Translations under genes and position numbers: made by a program
The notes under the pieces: generated by a model
What the model saw: the letters and a program-made list of their open reading frames with translations, nothing else
The model's database searches: none
What the model was told of the DNA's origin: nothing
Part shown: positions 1-9,634 of the stretch, one piece after another
How the letters are laid out: each line of letters starts with the position of its first letter
Numbering within the stretch: the stretch's first letter is position 1
NCBI RefSeq assembly: GCF_000306115.2
Contig: NZ_AKWX02000023.1
Location: forward strand, 508,603-572,602
Direction of reading: 5' to 3'
DNA length: 64,000 nt
Source: Leptospira wolffii serovar Khorat str. Khorat-H2
GTDB taxonomy: Bacteria > Spirochaetota > Leptospiria > Leptospirales > Leptospiraceae

Positions 1-927
1 ATCGGTTCCTCCGCTCACGACTCGGAATCCTCTTTTTACTAGGACTTCCGCAAGAGTCTTTGCGTTTGCAAGTACCGTCTCTATATATTTCTTATAATCG
101 GGATTTAAGGCTTCTCCGAAAGCCACCGCTTTTGCCGCGATTACATGCATAAGCGGACCGCCTTGGATTCCCGGAAACACTCTGGAGTTTAGCACTTTCT
201 CATTTTCTAATGTAGAAAGGATTAACCCTCCTCTAGGTCCTCGTAGCGTTTTATGAGTCGTAGTCGTTACGAAGTCGAAGCTGCCGATCGGAGAAGGATG
301 GTATCCGGTGGATACGAGTCCGGAGATATGAGCGATATCCGCCATGAGTTTGGCACCCACATCCCGAGCGATCTGGGCGAATTTATCGAAATCTATGATT
401 CTTGCGTAAGCGGAAGCTCCGGCTACGATCAGCTTCGGTTTATGTTCTTTTGCCAGAGAAGCCAGAGCGTCGTAATCTATCGTTTCCGTCTCCGGATCCA
501 CTCCGTAGGGAACCGGCTTATAATAACGCCCGCTGATATTTACAGGAGATCCGTGAGTCAGGTGTCCTCCGTGGGCCAGATTCATTCCCAAGAAGGAATC
601 TCCCGGTTCCATGGTCGCCAAAAACACGGCCATATTTGCCTGAGCTCCCGAGTGGGGCTGCACGTTAGCGTATTCTGCTCCGAATAATTTTTTGGCTCTC
701 TCGATCGCGAGGGACTCGACCGCGTCCGCGTTCACGCATCCGTTATAATATCTTTTACCGGGATATCCTTCCGCATACTTATTGGTTAGGGTGGAAGTGT
801 AGGCTTCCAATACCGCTCTGGACACGAAATTTTCGGACGCGATCATCTCCAGATTGTTTTCCTGGCGTTCGTCCTCGGCTTTCAGCGCTTTCCAAATTTC
901 CGGATCTTGTTGGGGAAGGTATTTCAT
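1..927 (-). CDS. glyA: Serine hydroxymethyltransferase, 5' part (runs off left edge)
   Basis: PLP-dependent cytosolic enzyme that interconverts serine and glycine with tetrahydrofolate, feeding one-carbon metabolism. Only the first 309 codons lie in the window. The translation begins [15 protein letters not shown], then shows [26 protein letters not shown], the GGHLTHG loop and [11 protein letters not shown], which carries the PLP-binding lysine. All are hallmark SHMT blocks. The ATG at 927 has GAGGAA a few bases upstream. The lipoate ligase gene ends 29 bp upstream on the same strand, so the two are probably one transcript; glycine and lipoate link loosely through the glycine cleavage system, but that link is inference. 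Confidence 0.96.
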   Translation of the reverse strand, partial: MKYLPQQDPEIWKALKAEDERQENNLEMIASENFVSRAVLEAYTSTLTNKYAEGYPGKRYYNGCVNADAVESLAIERAKKLFGAEYANVQPHSGAQANMAVFLATMEPGDSFLGMNLAHGGHLTHGSPVNISGRYYKPVPYGVDPETETIDYDALASLAKEHKPKLIVAGASAYARIIDFDKFAQIARDVGAKLMADIAHISGLVSTGYHPSPIGSFDFVTTTTHKTLRGPRGGLILSTLENEKVLNSRVFPGIQGGPLMHVIAAKAVAFGEALNPDYKKYIETVLANAKTLAEVLVKRGFRVVSGGTD

Positions 928-956
928 GATTTCCTCGGCTCTGGTTCCGGGAGTTT

Positions 957-1790
957 TTACCCTCCCAGTATATAAGTCAGACTGGAGTATTTTTCCTTTC
1001 TGAGTCGTTCGGCTTCCTGGAAAACCGCTCTCGAATAGGATCGATCAGCCCTCGTGTCCATGTTTCCGACCCCCAGATAATCCGCAAATAAAAGGGAAAG
1101 GTCTTCCTTGAATTTTGGGACGGAAAAGCCGGAAGGAAGGGAGGTTACGAAACTGGAATGGGATCTTCCTTGTCTGTATTCCGGTTCTTCCGGCGGATGG
1201 GGGAGTAGATCGGAGACCAAAGGGATCAGTCTCGGATCCAGGATCAAGGTTCCATGCTGCACGATGCAGTCCTTCTTTCTGAATTGAGCGTTTCCGGAGA
1301 TCTTTTTCCAATCCGTATCTCCGGTATCCAAGGCTAGATCCGATTTACCCTTGCATCTTGCCGGCAAGCCTTGCCTACCCAAGGCCTTGGAAACCAGATC
1401 CAAGAATATCTTATAAGAAGTTCCTACGGGATAAAGTTCCGGTTTCTCCTTTAAGGAAACGAATAAACTGAAGTTCAGATTCCATCCGGGTTCGTGGACG
1501 ACGGTTCCTCCTCCGCTGGCTCTCCGAGCTATATAAGGTGGATCTTCCGAGGAAGGTTTGAGCGGCAGAGAGGATCCGGAAAATCTTTTTAGAAAAGATT
1601 CCATGTTACTTGGCCCGGCCGTTCTTTCCGGTTTTTCGGAAAGACCCAGGATAATGGATCTAGGTCCCTCCCAAAATCTAAGGCCGCCTCTTAAGCCGAA
1701 CTTTACCAACTGAGTGGCTAAGGCTTCTTCCAAGGCCAGATTATAATAAGGAGTTCGGATTGCCTTTTGGTCTAGAAGGAAGGTTCGCAT
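957..1790 (-). CDS. lplA: Lipoate-protein ligase A family protein
   Basis: A 277-residue biotin/lipoate A/B ligase fold protein that would attach lipoate (or octanoate) to the lysine of lipoyl domains such as the SucB homologue encoded at 8378-9619. The signature [20 protein letters not shown] (about residues 89-108) is the lipoyl-AMP site, and [10 protein letters not shown] contains the conserved lysine. It lacks the C-terminal accessory domain of long LplA proteins, as do many bacterial LplA/LipM relatives, so octanoyltransferase (LipM-type) activity cannot be excluded. It precedes glyA by 29 bp. The upstream region to 1980 is AT-rich around 1905-1935 with a near-palindrome (ATATTACGTAAATAT) shared with the divergent lipoprotein gene. 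Confidence 0.82.
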   Translation of the reverse strand: MRTFLLDQKAIRTPYYNLALEEALATQLVKFGLRGGLRFWEGPRSIILGLSEKPERTAGPSNMESFLKRFSGSSLPLKPSSEDPPYIARRASGGGTVVHEPGWNLNFSLFVSLKEKPELYPVGTSYKIFLDLVSKALGRQGLPARCKGKSDLALDTGDTDWKKISGNAQFRKKDCIVQHGTLILDPRLIPLVSDLLPHPPEEPEYRQGRSHSSFVTSLPSGFSVPKFKEDLSLLFADYLGVGNMDTRADRSYSRAVFQEAERLRKEKYSSLTYILGG

Positions 1791-2058
1791 CTTTCGGTAC
1801 CAATCTGGACGAGACCCTCCGATACGTCCATGGGTTTTAGACCTCGTTGCAGCGAGTTTTATGACTTTCCGTCAAGTGGCACGCGGTCGCCTTTTCGGCT
1901 ATTATATTACGTAAATATAATATTATATCTTAAGGGACTCCGTTTCACGTAGACCGTATTTCATTTTTTAGATCGAAGGCTTGCCTATTTCTCGCTTTAG
2001 AAAAAACGGAAACATTTTCCGTATATTTTGTGTCCTAATTTGTAGAGCATTAGAGAAA

Positions 2059-2739
2059 ATGAATATAATTTATTTACAAAAAGGGAATATACCGAGGTCG
2101 CCTTTTTTGGAAAGAGGTCGGGCCTATGCATTAATTCGAGCGGTCTTAATCGGATGGTTTTTGGTCTTTTTGATTTCCTGCACCCAAGACGGAGAGGGGA
2201 AGAAGAAGCTTCCTGTTCGCCCTACCTTTGCGTTATTCGGAGATAGCATTTCGGCGTTCTGGCCCGTGGAGGAACAGTTTTCGGATTTCGAAGCGGTAAA
2301 GATCGCTTTTCCGGTCCGTTCCACCGTTGCCATTCAGGAGGCGGCAAAGAACGAGGACAATCATTACCGAGCCTGTATGTTGAACGGCGGTATCAACGAT
2401 TTCCTGAATAATTTTGAACCCACGCAAGAAGAAGTGGATGAAACCGTGGAGAGGCAGCTCCGCACGATTCAGATCCTGGGATCCAAATGTGATTATCTCA
2501 TTCTTCTGAATGTATGGAGAGTGGAACCTCCCTGGCCGGTTCAAGCCGCTTCCATGATCAATATCGAGATGAAGAGGAAGGCGAATTTTTTGCCCAGAAT
2601 AGATCCGGAGGATCTGATTCATCCGGAAATGCTTTTGGACGGCGGTCATTTGACTCCCGAGGGCTATAGGGTCCTTTCGGATAGGGTTTCCAAATACTTG
2701 AAAGCGACTCTTCCCGAATTCTGGTTGGAGCTATTATAG
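2059..2739 (+). CDS. SGNH/GDSL hydrolase-like lipoprotein
   Basis: Probable esterase/lipase-type SGNH hydrolase anchored as a lipoprotein. The blocks are visible: FGDSIS (nucleophile Ser, block I), NGGINDF (GxND, block III) and DGGHLTPEGY (block V, catalytic His; the usual Asp three residues earlier is present as D). A hydrophobic stretch ends FLISC, a good spirochaetal lipobox, giving a short mature N-terminus. I chose the ATG at 2059 (MNIIYLQKG) over the TTG at 1981 because the latter adds 26 residues before an already long signal sequence; neither has a strong Shine-Dalgarno. The next gene starts one base after its stop, so the pair is an operon. Substrate unknown. Confidence 0.7.
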   Translation: MNIIYLQKGNIPRSPFLERGRAYALIRAVLIGWFLVFLISCTQDGEGKKKLPVRPTFALFGDSISAFWPVEEQFSDFEAVKIAFPVRSTVAIQEAAKNEDNHYRACMLNGGINDFLNNFEPTQEEVDETVERQLRTIQILGSKCDYLILLNVWRVEPPWPVQAASMINIEMKRKANFLPRIDPEDLIHPEMLLDGGHLTPEGYRVLSDRVSKYLKATLPEFWLELL

Positions 2740-2740
2740 T

Positions 2741-3538
2741 ATGAAATCCTTATATAGAAAGATTCGAATTCTTTTTATTCTGGGAATCCTGACCTTCTTC
2801 TCCTCTTTGGGGGCTCAGAGTAAGACCTTGCCGTATCCGATCTGGGGGCAATCGCTGGGAGTTTATAACGCAGTTTATATCTCCGGAGAAGCGAAGGATT
2901 ACAGGGATTCTTCGGACTACGGTAGGAATCGAAAGATTTCCCTGGATGCGGAGATGAAATTGGGGAATTATTTCTCCGTTACCGCAGGATACGGCTATGT
3001 CGATCAATATTTCACCCAGTCCACCTCTTGGAGCGGTTGGGATCGGTGGAAGGCCGGTATGAAAACGTATTATAAATTCGGTATATTCTCCTTAGGTGCG
3101 GGTGTGAGCGTTTTCGGTCCGTCCGTTTCCGAGCCCGGGATGGGGGAAAGAAATCCGGACTTTCTTCTCGCTCGTCCCCTATTGGGATTCGGCTTGGATT
3201 TTGGAAGATGGAAATTCCAGGCCTACGCCCTTTATGAAAGGGAAAGGGATTCCCAATGGAAAGAGCCTATCCAGGAAAAACATTATCGTTATATGGAGGC
3301 GGGAGGAACCTTATCGTATGAAACGGAGATCGGTCTAATTCTACTCATGGAGACCACTTATAGAATGGCGGTGGAGGACACGGTTTCGGCGAGATCGGAC
3401 TCTTTCAATTTGCATCCGGGAGTCCAGATCCCTCTCGGTGAGAACGGTCGTTTCGTATTAGGAGGGCTGATCGGAATGAGAGAAAAGAATACTTATGACC
3501 AAGGGTTTAAGATAGGCTATCAGCATTTCTTTCCTTAA
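2741..3538 (+). CDS. Predicted outer-membrane beta-barrel protein
   Basis: A 265-residue secreted protein of unknown function. It opens with a basic then hydrophobic signal peptide ending FSSLGAQS, and the rest alternates polar and aromatic residues (YGYVDQYF, GMKTYYKFG, YRYMEAGGTLSYE) with a terminal phenylalanine-proline, the look of a small outer-membrane barrel. No enzymatic motif is seen. It follows the SGNH lipoprotein gene after one base and is presumably co-translated, so the hydrolase may act at the same outer membrane. The stop codon overlaps that of the convergent rhomboid-like gene by four bases. The family is not recognised beyond this. Confidence 0.65.
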   Translation: MKSLYRKIRILFILGILTFFSSLGAQSKTLPYPIWGQSLGVYNAVYISGEAKDYRDSSDYGRNRKISLDAEMKLGNYFSVTAGYGYVDQYFTQSTSWSGWDRWKAGMKTYYKFGIFSLGAGVSVFGPSVSEPGMGERNPDFLLARPLLGFGLDFGRWKFQAYALYERERDSQWKEPIQEKHYRYMEAGGTLSYETEIGLILLMETTYRMAVEDTVSARSDSFNLHPGVQIPLGENGRFVLGGLIGMREKNTYDQGFKIGYQHFFP

Positions 3539-4377
3539 TGCTGTTGCGCGTCGTAATATTTTGCGGAGGCTTCCTTTAAGAATTTCTTTTCCTTTCGATT
3601 GAGGGAATTGATTCCTTCTTTCGAGATCTTCTCCAATAGCCGATCCACTTCCTCCTTGGCTTTTTCACGATTTTTCATCTCGTCCTGCCAGCGGTTCATT
3701 TTTCTTTTCTGTCTCCAGCGGGAAAAGGAGAAGGAAGGTAAACTGATCCCGAAACGATATTTTATCTTGGTGTAATATATAAAATATAGAATTCCGAACA
3801 GAGCTCCTCCGATTTCGGAGGAAACCGGAACCCCGCTGGACAGGGATACGAATCCTAAGATCACAAGAAATAGGATGGAGTAATATTTAGCTTTCATGGG
3901 GAACAGCCCGAAAATGAGCAATTCTCGATTGGGCCATATGAGTCCGTAGGCGATGATCATTCCTCCTACGGCTGCGGAAGTTCCGATCACTCCTGCGGAA
4001 TGGAATCCGGCTACATGAGTGAGAATAGGGAGGATCCCGCCTCCGAATACGCAGAAAAGGTAATACTTTACGAAATTTCTGGTTCCCCAATGCGCTTCCA
4101 GGGAGGATCCGAACATCCAAAGAGCGAGCATCTGAAAAAGAATATGAAGAATGGAATTCGGATCGTGGAGAATATTATACGTTAGTATCTGCCAAACGAA
4201 GAAATGATCCAGGACAAGACCGGGAGAGAGTCCTACGAACGTTAGAATATTGATTAAAAGCGGGGGGTAGGCGAATTTTAGGATAAATTCGAGGATAAAA
4301 ACGCCTATATACAAAAAGAGGAGTTTGCGAACCACTTCGGTAGTCTGGATTCCGAATCCGCCGGAGAAAGAAGCCAT
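3535..4377 (-). CDS. Rhomboid-family membrane protein with degenerate active site
   Basis: Six-transmembrane rhomboid core (about residues 15-215) followed by a basic cytosolic tail rich in K/E (RWQKRKMNRWQDEMK). Landmarks align with GlpG: HILFQMLALWMFG, LEAHWGTRNF, IGTSAAVGG and SSEIGGALFG. The serine of the GxSx motif is present (S134 counted from this start), but the histidine of the usual HxxGxxxG is E188, and the asparagine that follows the TM2 histidine is Q82. A serine protease without its His base should be inactive, so this may be a pseudoprotease that binds membrane proteins. I chose the ATG at 4377 (MASFSGG), preceded by AGGGGG, over the ORF start at 4419. Confidence 0.8.
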   Translation of the reverse strand: MASFSGGFGIQTTEVVRKLLFLYIGVFILEFILKFAYPPLLINILTFVGLSPGLVLDHFFVWQILTYNILHDPNSILHILFQMLALWMFGSSLEAHWGTRNFVKYYLFCVFGGGILPILTHVAGFHSAGVIGTSAAVGGMIIAYGLIWPNRELLIFGLFPMKAKYYSILFLVILGFVSLSSGVPVSSEIGGALFGILYFIYYTKIKYRFGISLPSFSFSRWRQKRKMNRWQDEMKNREKAKEEVDRLLEKISKEGINSLNRKEKKFLKEASAKYYDAQQH

Positions 4378-4477
4378 ATGCCCCCTAGTTTTATTCCTTC
4401 CTTTCGAACGACAACCCAAATCCCGAATTTTGTTTCCTTTGACAGTAACGGAGGATTATAGTACATGTTCCTATAGA

Positions 4478-5431
4478 ATGGAAATCCATTTATACGGTGT
4501 CAGAGGTTCCATCCCATCCCCCCTTTCCACCCAGGAATATAGGGAAAAACTAATTTCCGTCTTACGCCTGGCGGCTAAATCGGAGGGAAGGGCTTTCTCT
4601 TCTCCGGAAGAATGGATCGAAACCTTACCGGAACCCTTGAATTATGTGGTGGGTGGAAATACCACCTGCGTGAGGATCCGGGCCAAGTCCGGAGCGGAAA
4701 TCGTAGTGGATCTGGGGACCGGGGCCCGAGTCTTAGGAGAGGAATACATTAACGATGTGTTCGGAAAGGGAAAGGGAGAGCTTTCCATTTTTTTCACCCA
4801 TACGCATTGGGATCATATACACGGGATTCCCTTTTTCAAACCTCTCTATATTCCGGGAAATAAGTTCATATTCCATTCTCCTTTGGACGATTTGCAGGAA
4901 AGATTATCCTACCAACAAGACCCTCGCTTCTTCCCCATTCATTTCGACAAATTCGGATCCCAGAGAAATTTCCACCGCTTGCAAAAAGGGGAGAATGTGG
5001 AAATCGGAGGTGTGAAAGTGGAATGGCTTCCGCTGAAACATCCCGGAGGCTCGATCGCCTACAAATTCACCGAAAACGGTAAGAGTTTTATTTTCGCCAC
5101 GGACGCGGAGTATACGGGGGAGGATCTGCCTGTGGTCGCGGAGCAAAAGCCGTTCTTCCAAGGAGCGGACCTTCTGGTAATGGACGCCCAGTACACCTTG
5201 GACGAATCCTTCCAGAAATTCGATTGGGGACATACTTCCTACACGATGGCGGTCAACTGCGCCGCCACCTGGGAAATCCGGACCCTGGCCCTGACCCACC
5301 ACGAACCCGCGTATTCCGACGAAATTTTAGCCATCATCTTGGATGACGCCAAAACCCATGCTGAAAATCTTGGAGCCAAGGACCTATCCATTATCCTTGC
5401 GAGAGAAGGAACGAAATTCGAACTCATATGA
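4478..5431 (+). CDS. MBL-fold metallo-hydrolase
   Basis: A 317-residue metallo-beta-lactamase-fold protein of the group that begins with a GVRGSIPSP motif ([15 protein letters not shown]). The metal site is HTHWDHIHG (about residues 105-113), with further ligands likely in KHPGGS, ATDAEY and THHEP. Related proteins are phosphodiesterase or RNase Z-like hydrolases; the substrate here cannot be read from sequence. The start at 4478 fits the family N-terminus; a GGAGG at 4451 is too far upstream to serve it well. The last four bases (ATGA) are shared with the start of the PBP1A gene, so translation of the two is probably coupled. Confidence 0.8.
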   Translation: MEIHLYGVRGSIPSPLSTQEYREKLISVLRLAAKSEGRAFSSPEEWIETLPEPLNYVVGGNTTCVRIRAKSGAEIVVDLGTGARVLGEEYINDVFGKGKGELSIFFTHTHWDHIHGIPFFKPLYIPGNKFIFHSPLDDLQERLSYQQDPRFFPIHFDKFGSQRNFHRLQKGENVEIGGVKVEWLPLKHPGGSIAYKFTENGKSFIFATDAEYTGEDLPVVAEQKPFFQGADLLVMDAQYTLDESFQKFDWGHTSYTMAVNCAATWEIRTLALTHHEPAYSDEILAIILDDAKTHAENLGAKDLSIILAREGTKFELI

Positions 5432-7884
5432 AAGTATATAGCGACGGAATCCACTGGGCCACCAAAACACTTCTGGCCTTCGCACTCTTGGGAGGACTGT
5501 TCTTCGGATATATTATTTCCGAGGTGGACGAGGGGGGAGAGCTTGCCATGTTAGCTTCCTACCAGCCCACGACCCCTACCAGGCTTTACGATAACCAGGG
5601 AGTTGTGTTTGCGGAATTATACAGACACAAGCAACAGCTTCTCAAATACCAGGATATTCCTCCTCATGTGGTCCAAGCCTTTCTTTCGGTAGAGGACAAT
5701 AACTTTTTCAACCACTTCGGGATCGATTTCTCGGCCATCGCTCGGGCCGCAATCGTAAATGCGATCTCTTTCAAGATCAAGCAGGGCGGTTCCACCCTGA
5801 CCCAGCAATTGGCCAAGACGGTCCTGAACAACAGGAAGAAATCCTTTATACGTAAATTCGTAGAGGCACTATTCACTCTTCAGATCGAGCAGGAATATTC
5901 CAAAGAAGAAATTTTAGAGATTTATTTTAACTTAATATACTTAGGGCACGGAACCACGGGGCTTGCTTCCGCGGCCGATGTTTATTTCCATAAGGACGTC
6001 TCGGATTTGGATGTGGCTGAGGCCGCTCTTCTCGCTAGATTGCCCAAGGCCCCCGTGGAATATTCTCCTTATAAGAATCCGGGGGCCGCTAAGCGCGCTC
6101 ATTTGGAAGTGCTCAAGCTTATGGCGGGACAGGGATTCGTTCCGGAAGATAAGGTCCAAGTGATTCATGACGATTTTTGGGAAAAGTATTGGCCTGTGGT
6201 CATCACCCAGTCCCCTTCCCAGTCCACCTGGGGAACCAAGTTGAACCGGGCCCCGCATTTCACCGAGTTCGTAAGACAGAGATTATTAAAAGAATTGGGA
6301 GAAGACAGACTCTATAACGGAGGTCTGAAAATCTACACCACTCTGGATATCCGCAAACAGGAAATCGCCCAGGAAGAACTTCGCAAGGCCCTCAAAAAAC
6401 ACGACGATCTGGTTTCCGGAGTCACCGTAAATTACGCCGGCGGCGCGGACAGGAGTCTTGTGGGTCTGTACAATTTCATCGGATCTCTTTTCCCCGTCGC
6501 TCTTCCTTTCGTGAGTCGATTGGACGATAAGGCTAACTTCCGGGTAGCCTTGGAAAAAGAGCTTATAGATGCGGCGGATGTGTTGAGTCTACTCACTCCT
6601 GCGGACAACGAATCTGCGGCATTCACCGAATTCCAAAAAAGATCCGCCGTTTTCGGAAAGAACCTCCACGTGGAAGGAGCCGCGATTACGATCGATCATA
6701 CCAACGGTTATATCCAAACCATGGTGGGCGGTTACGAATTCACTCCTAAGAACCAATACAACCGAGCGGTCCAGGCCAGAAGACAGACCGGTTCCGCCTT
6801 TAAGCCTTTCGTTTACGGAGCGGCGATAGCGGAACGAATCGTAGGATCCGGAACCGGAATCATGGACGCTCCTTTGACCACTCTCACGGAAGAAGGAGAG
6901 GGTTGGTCGCCTCAGGATTTTGACGGAGAATTCCAAGGGATGGTTCCTTTATCTAGGGCTCTTTCCATGTCCCTCAATATCGTTTCTGTGCAATTATTCT
7001 TAAGAACCGGAGCGGATGCGGTTATCGATTTCGCTTCCCGCTTAACTAAAGCAAATCCGAATCGTTTTCCTGCAAGCCCCGCTTTGGCGCTCGGGATCGC
7101 GGAACTTTCTCCTTACGAGATGGCGGTAGGTTATTCCATCATCGCGAATAAGGGAAGGAATGTGATCCCTATCTCCGTTCGTTACGTAATCGATCAATCC
7201 GGAAACGTAATCTATAACGAAGAAGCTAAGGCGAGAGAGGAGCTGGATCATGAAAGAGAGGACGGCTCCATCCAAATCATCAGCGAAGGAACCGCGTATA
7301 TTCTTCGAAAGATGTTGACCATGGTTGCTATGGGAGGAACCGCCGCCCAAGGTTTGCATAGTCCCGAATACGGTAATTATAAAGGAATCGCCGCGGGAAA
7401 GACTGGAACCACTTCTTCCTTCACGAACGCTTGGTATTGCGGATTCGATCCTAAGCTAACCACGGTTATTTGGATGGGATTCGATAAGAGTTCCCTTTCT
7501 CTCGGAAGAGGACAGGCGGCAGCCATTCTCGCCGTCCCTATTTGGGGAAAAATGTACCGCAGATTCTATAACGGAGAGAATTATCCGGAATTCGTAGACG
7601 AGCACGGCCAGGATCCGATGCCGGATGAAGTGCAGAACGGAGGCACTTGCGCCTATAACGGACTCTCTCCTAAACCGGGGGTTTGTCCTATGACCCAGAA
7701 CCTGACCTTGAAACCGATCACGGTTGCGGGCGTCACTAAGGCGGTAGCGGGCAATAGGCAATGCGACGGAGACCGAGACCACCATCGCTCCATCGATTTC
7801 CGAGAATTCTTGCAGCAAGAATACCAGATCAGCGACGAAGAAATCGGAAAGACGGATCGCAAATTCAAACCGAAAACGGATTAA
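5428..7884 (+). CDS. mrcA: Penicillin-binding protein 1A (bifunctional transglycosylase/transpeptidase)
   Basis: Class A PBP that polymerises and cross-links peptidoglycan in the periplasm. After an N-terminal anchor (about residues 11-30) comes the GT51 domain with [14 protein letters not shown] (catalytic Glu89) and [12 protein letters not shown]. The transpeptidase domain carries SAFK (S456), SLN (515-517) and KTGT (658-661). At 818 residues it is the usual size, with a region of roughly 100 residues between the two catalytic parts (about 325-415). The C-terminal tail has four cysteines in the last 120 residues ([16 protein letters not shown]). It overlaps the preceding MBL gene by ATGA. 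The symbol mrcA is by function; ponA or pbp1 are also used. Confidence 0.95.
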   Translation: MKVYSDGIHWATKTLLAFALLGGLFFGYIISEVDEGGELAMLASYQPTTPTRLYDNQGVVFAELYRHKQQLLKYQDIPPHVVQAFLSVEDNNFFNHFGIDFSAIARAAIVNAISFKIKQGGSTLTQQLAKTVLNNRKKSFIRKFVEALFTLQIEQEYSKEEILEIYFNLIYLGHGTTGLASAADVYFHKDVSDLDVAEAALLARLPKAPVEYSPYKNPGAAKRAHLEVLKLMAGQGFVPEDKVQVIHDDFWEKYWPVVITQSPSQSTWGTKLNRAPHFTEFVRQRLLKELGEDRLYNGGLKIYTTLDIRKQEIAQEELRKALKKHDDLVSGVTVNYAGGADRSLVGLYNFIGSLFPVALPFVSRLDDKANFRVALEKELIDAADVLSLLTPADNESAAFTEFQKRSAVFGKNLHVEGAAITIDHTNGYIQTMVGGYEFTPKNQYNRAVQARRQTGSAFKPFVYGAAIAERIVGSGTGIMDAPLTTLTEEGEGWSPQDFDGEFQGMVPLSRALSMSLNIVSVQLFLRTGADAVIDFASRLTKANPNRFPASPALALGIAELSPYEMAVGYSIIANKGRNVIPISVRYVIDQSGNVIYNEEAKAREELDHEREDGSIQIISEGTAYILRKMLTMVAMGGTAAQGLHSPEYGNYKGIAAGKTGTTSSFTNAWYCGFDPKLTTVIWMGFDKSSLSLGRGQAAAILAVPIWGKMYRRFYNGENYPEFVDEHGQDPMPDEVQNGGTCAYNGLSPKPGVCPMTQNLTLKPITVAGVTKAVAGNRQCDGDRDHHRSIDFREFLQQEYQISDEEIGKTDRKFKPKTD

Positions 7885-7889
7885 TATCA

Positions 7890-8113
7890 GTGTCGCTTAG
7901 TACCGCGACTTATCGGGAAGTAAAAAGAAAGCTGGAAAAAATCGGATTTAGACAAATTTCTCAACGAGGAAGCCATGTCAAATTCTCCAAATCTTCGCCG
8001 GATGGATTATTGACGGTCATTGTCCGAACCATGGAGAGATACCGGTCGGTACTTTACGAAGTATTTTAAGGCAGGCAAGAATTAGTCCGGAAGACTTCGA
8101 AAATATATCCTGA
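7890..8113 (+). pseudogene. Frameshifted orphan HicA-like toxin gene
   Basis: From a GTG at 7890 the frame reads VSLSTATYREVKRKLEKIGF then RQISQRGSHVKFSK, the beta-alpha-beta start of the HicA mRNA interferase family with its GSH catalytic histidine. As written, the frame stops at 8069. If one base is added near 8021-8026, the other frame continues VPNHGEIPVGTLRSILRQ and then ARISPEDFENIS to a TGA at 8111-8113, exactly the expected HicA C-terminus. So the gene carries a one-base deletion or the sequence has an error there. No hicB antitoxin gene is visible on either side. It lies 5 bp after the PBP1A stop. Solitary HicA-like (YcfA) genes do occur, so an intact version might not be toxic. Confidence 0.75.
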
Positions 8114-8377
8114 GAAGAGTTCCAAAGTTCTACAGAAAAGGGTCGGCTGAAAGCCGGATTCGGTGGACGAAACGGGAGAATTATGTTCGAAAAAATTCTC
8201 CTGTGGAAGCGAGAATTTATCGCAAATTGGAGGCCTCCGCATCCCTTATATTTTTCCTAAAAATTGCCTAAAACACGGTTTTGCCAAGAACGGCTTTACA
8301 GAATATTTCCGCTTTTCGAAAGTGAAATGGAGGCGGTCCCGGAATGGGACGTATACACCGACCTCCGTAGGATCAAG
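8114..8377 (+). other. Leader region before the 2-oxoglutarate dehydrogenase operon
   Basis: No gene is seen in these 264 bases. Two stem-loops can be drawn: GGAGAATT/AATTCTCC with an 11-base loop (8175-8201), and GCGA/TCGC at 8210-8224. They lie upstream of the sucB start and could be leader structure or the terminator zone of the PBP1A/hicA transcript, but there is no clear U-run. The sucB start is served by TAGGA at about 8368-8372. No confident promoter hexamers were found. Confidence 0.3.
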
Positions 8378-9619
8378 ATGTCGATAGAGATCAAGGTTCC
8401 CGAAATGGGCGAATCCATTACGGAAGCAACAATAGCAAACTGGGTTAAAAAAGAAGGCGAACGAGTAGAACAGGACGAGGTCCTGGTGGAATTGGAAACC
8501 GATAAGGTGACCATGGAGGTACCGGCCCCCTCGGCGGGTGTTCTCCAAAAAATAAACAAGAAGCCGGGGGAGACGGTCAAGATCAAAGAAGTGATCGGAC
8601 TCATCGATCCTTCCGCCTCCGCAAAAAGCACTCCTACCGCAAGCACTCCTTCTCCAACCAATACTACAGCACCAACTACCGCAAGCGCCGGAGTACAGAA
8701 CGATACTCTTCCTCCCGCCGTTCGCAAACTGATAGACGATAACGGTCTAAATCCGGTGTCCATTTCCGGCACCGGCAAAAACGGACAAATCACGAAAGAA
8801 GACGTACTCAGCGCGATCGCTAATAAGCAATCGGCAACTGCGACTTCTTCCGCTCCGGCTAAGTCGGCTCCTAGTCCGGAAATTCCGAAAGCGATTCCTG
8901 CCGCTTCTCGTGGAGATCTTCCGAGAGAAAACGTCGTCCCTATGACCAAACTCCGCCAGACCATCGCCAATCGCTTGGTCTCGGCACAGCATAATGCGGC
9001 TCACCTTACCACTTTCAACGAAGTGGACATGGGTGCGGTCATGGATCTACGCAATAAGTACAAGGATAAGTTTAAGGACGCTCATAATGTGGGCTTAGGC
9101 TTCATGAGCTTTTTCACCAAGGCTGTGATCGGGGCTCTTAAACATGTCCCTGCGATCAACGCCGAAATCCGAGGCACGGATATCGTTTATAAGAATTATT
9201 ACGATATAGGCGTCGCGGTGGGCGGACCCAAAGGACTCGTGGTTCCTATTGTTAGGGATGCGGATCTTCTTTCCTTCGCGCAGATCGAATCTGAGATCGT
9301 GAGACTCGCCAATAAGGTGAAGGACGGAAAAATCGACCTTTCCGATATGGAAGGCGGAACCTTTACTATCTCCAACGGAGGGATCTACGGTTCCATGATG
9401 TCCACTCCTATTCTCAACCCTCCTCAGAGCGGTATTTTGGGACTTCATAATATCGTAAAACGCGCCGTCGTAGTTAACGATCAAATCGTGATCCGTCCTA
9501 TGATGTATGTCGCTCTATCTTACGACCACCGAATCGTGGACGGAAAAGAGGCGGTGACTTTCCTGGTGAAAGTGAAAGAAGCGATCGAGGATCCGACTCG
9601 CCTTCTTTTGGATGTCTAA
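8378..9619 (+). CDS. sucB: Dihydrolipoyllysine succinyltransferase, E2 of 2-oxoglutarate dehydrogenase
   Basis: E2 core enzyme of the 2-oxoglutarate dehydrogenase complex in the TCA cycle; transfers the succinyl group from lipoate to CoA. Residues 1-75 form one lipoyl domain with ETDKVTMEV (lipoylated Lys43). A Ala/Ser/Thr/Pro linker leads to the peripheral-subunit binding domain (about 110-145, [13 protein letters not shown]), a second linker and the acyltransferase domain ending with the catalytic [11 protein letters not shown] (HxxxDG). The start at 8378 gives the canonical [13 protein letters not shown]. The lpd gene follows after 15 bp. The lipoate ligase at the left end of the window is a plausible modifier. 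Confidence 0.96.
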   Translation: MSIEIKVPEMGESITEATIANWVKKEGERVEQDEVLVELETDKVTMEVPAPSAGVLQKINKKPGETVKIKEVIGLIDPSASAKSTPTASTPSPTNTTAPTTASAGVQNDTLPPAVRKLIDDNGLNPVSISGTGKNGQITKEDVLSAIANKQSATATSSAPAKSAPSPEIPKAIPAASRGDLPRENVVPMTKLRQTIANRLVSAQHNAAHLTTFNEVDMGAVMDLRNKYKDKFKDAHNVGLGFMSFFTKAVIGALKHVPAINAEIRGTDIVYKNYYDIGVAVGGPKGLVVPIVRDADLLSFAQIESEIVRLANKVKDGKIDLSDMEGGTFTISNGGIYGSMMSTPILNPPQSGILGLHNIVKRAVVVNDQIVIRPMMYVALSYDHRIVDGKEAVTFLVKVKEAIEDPTRLLLDV

Positions 9620-9634
9620 GGATTAGAGGCTTCA

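Noticed and set aside
253..687. Plus-strand open frame of 144 codons
   Set aside because: It lies wholly inside glyA on the opposite strand; the translation is Arg/Ser-rich with no family features.
7042..7359. Minus-strand frames inside the PBP1A gene
   Set aside because: They are shadows of a highly conserved plus-strand gene.
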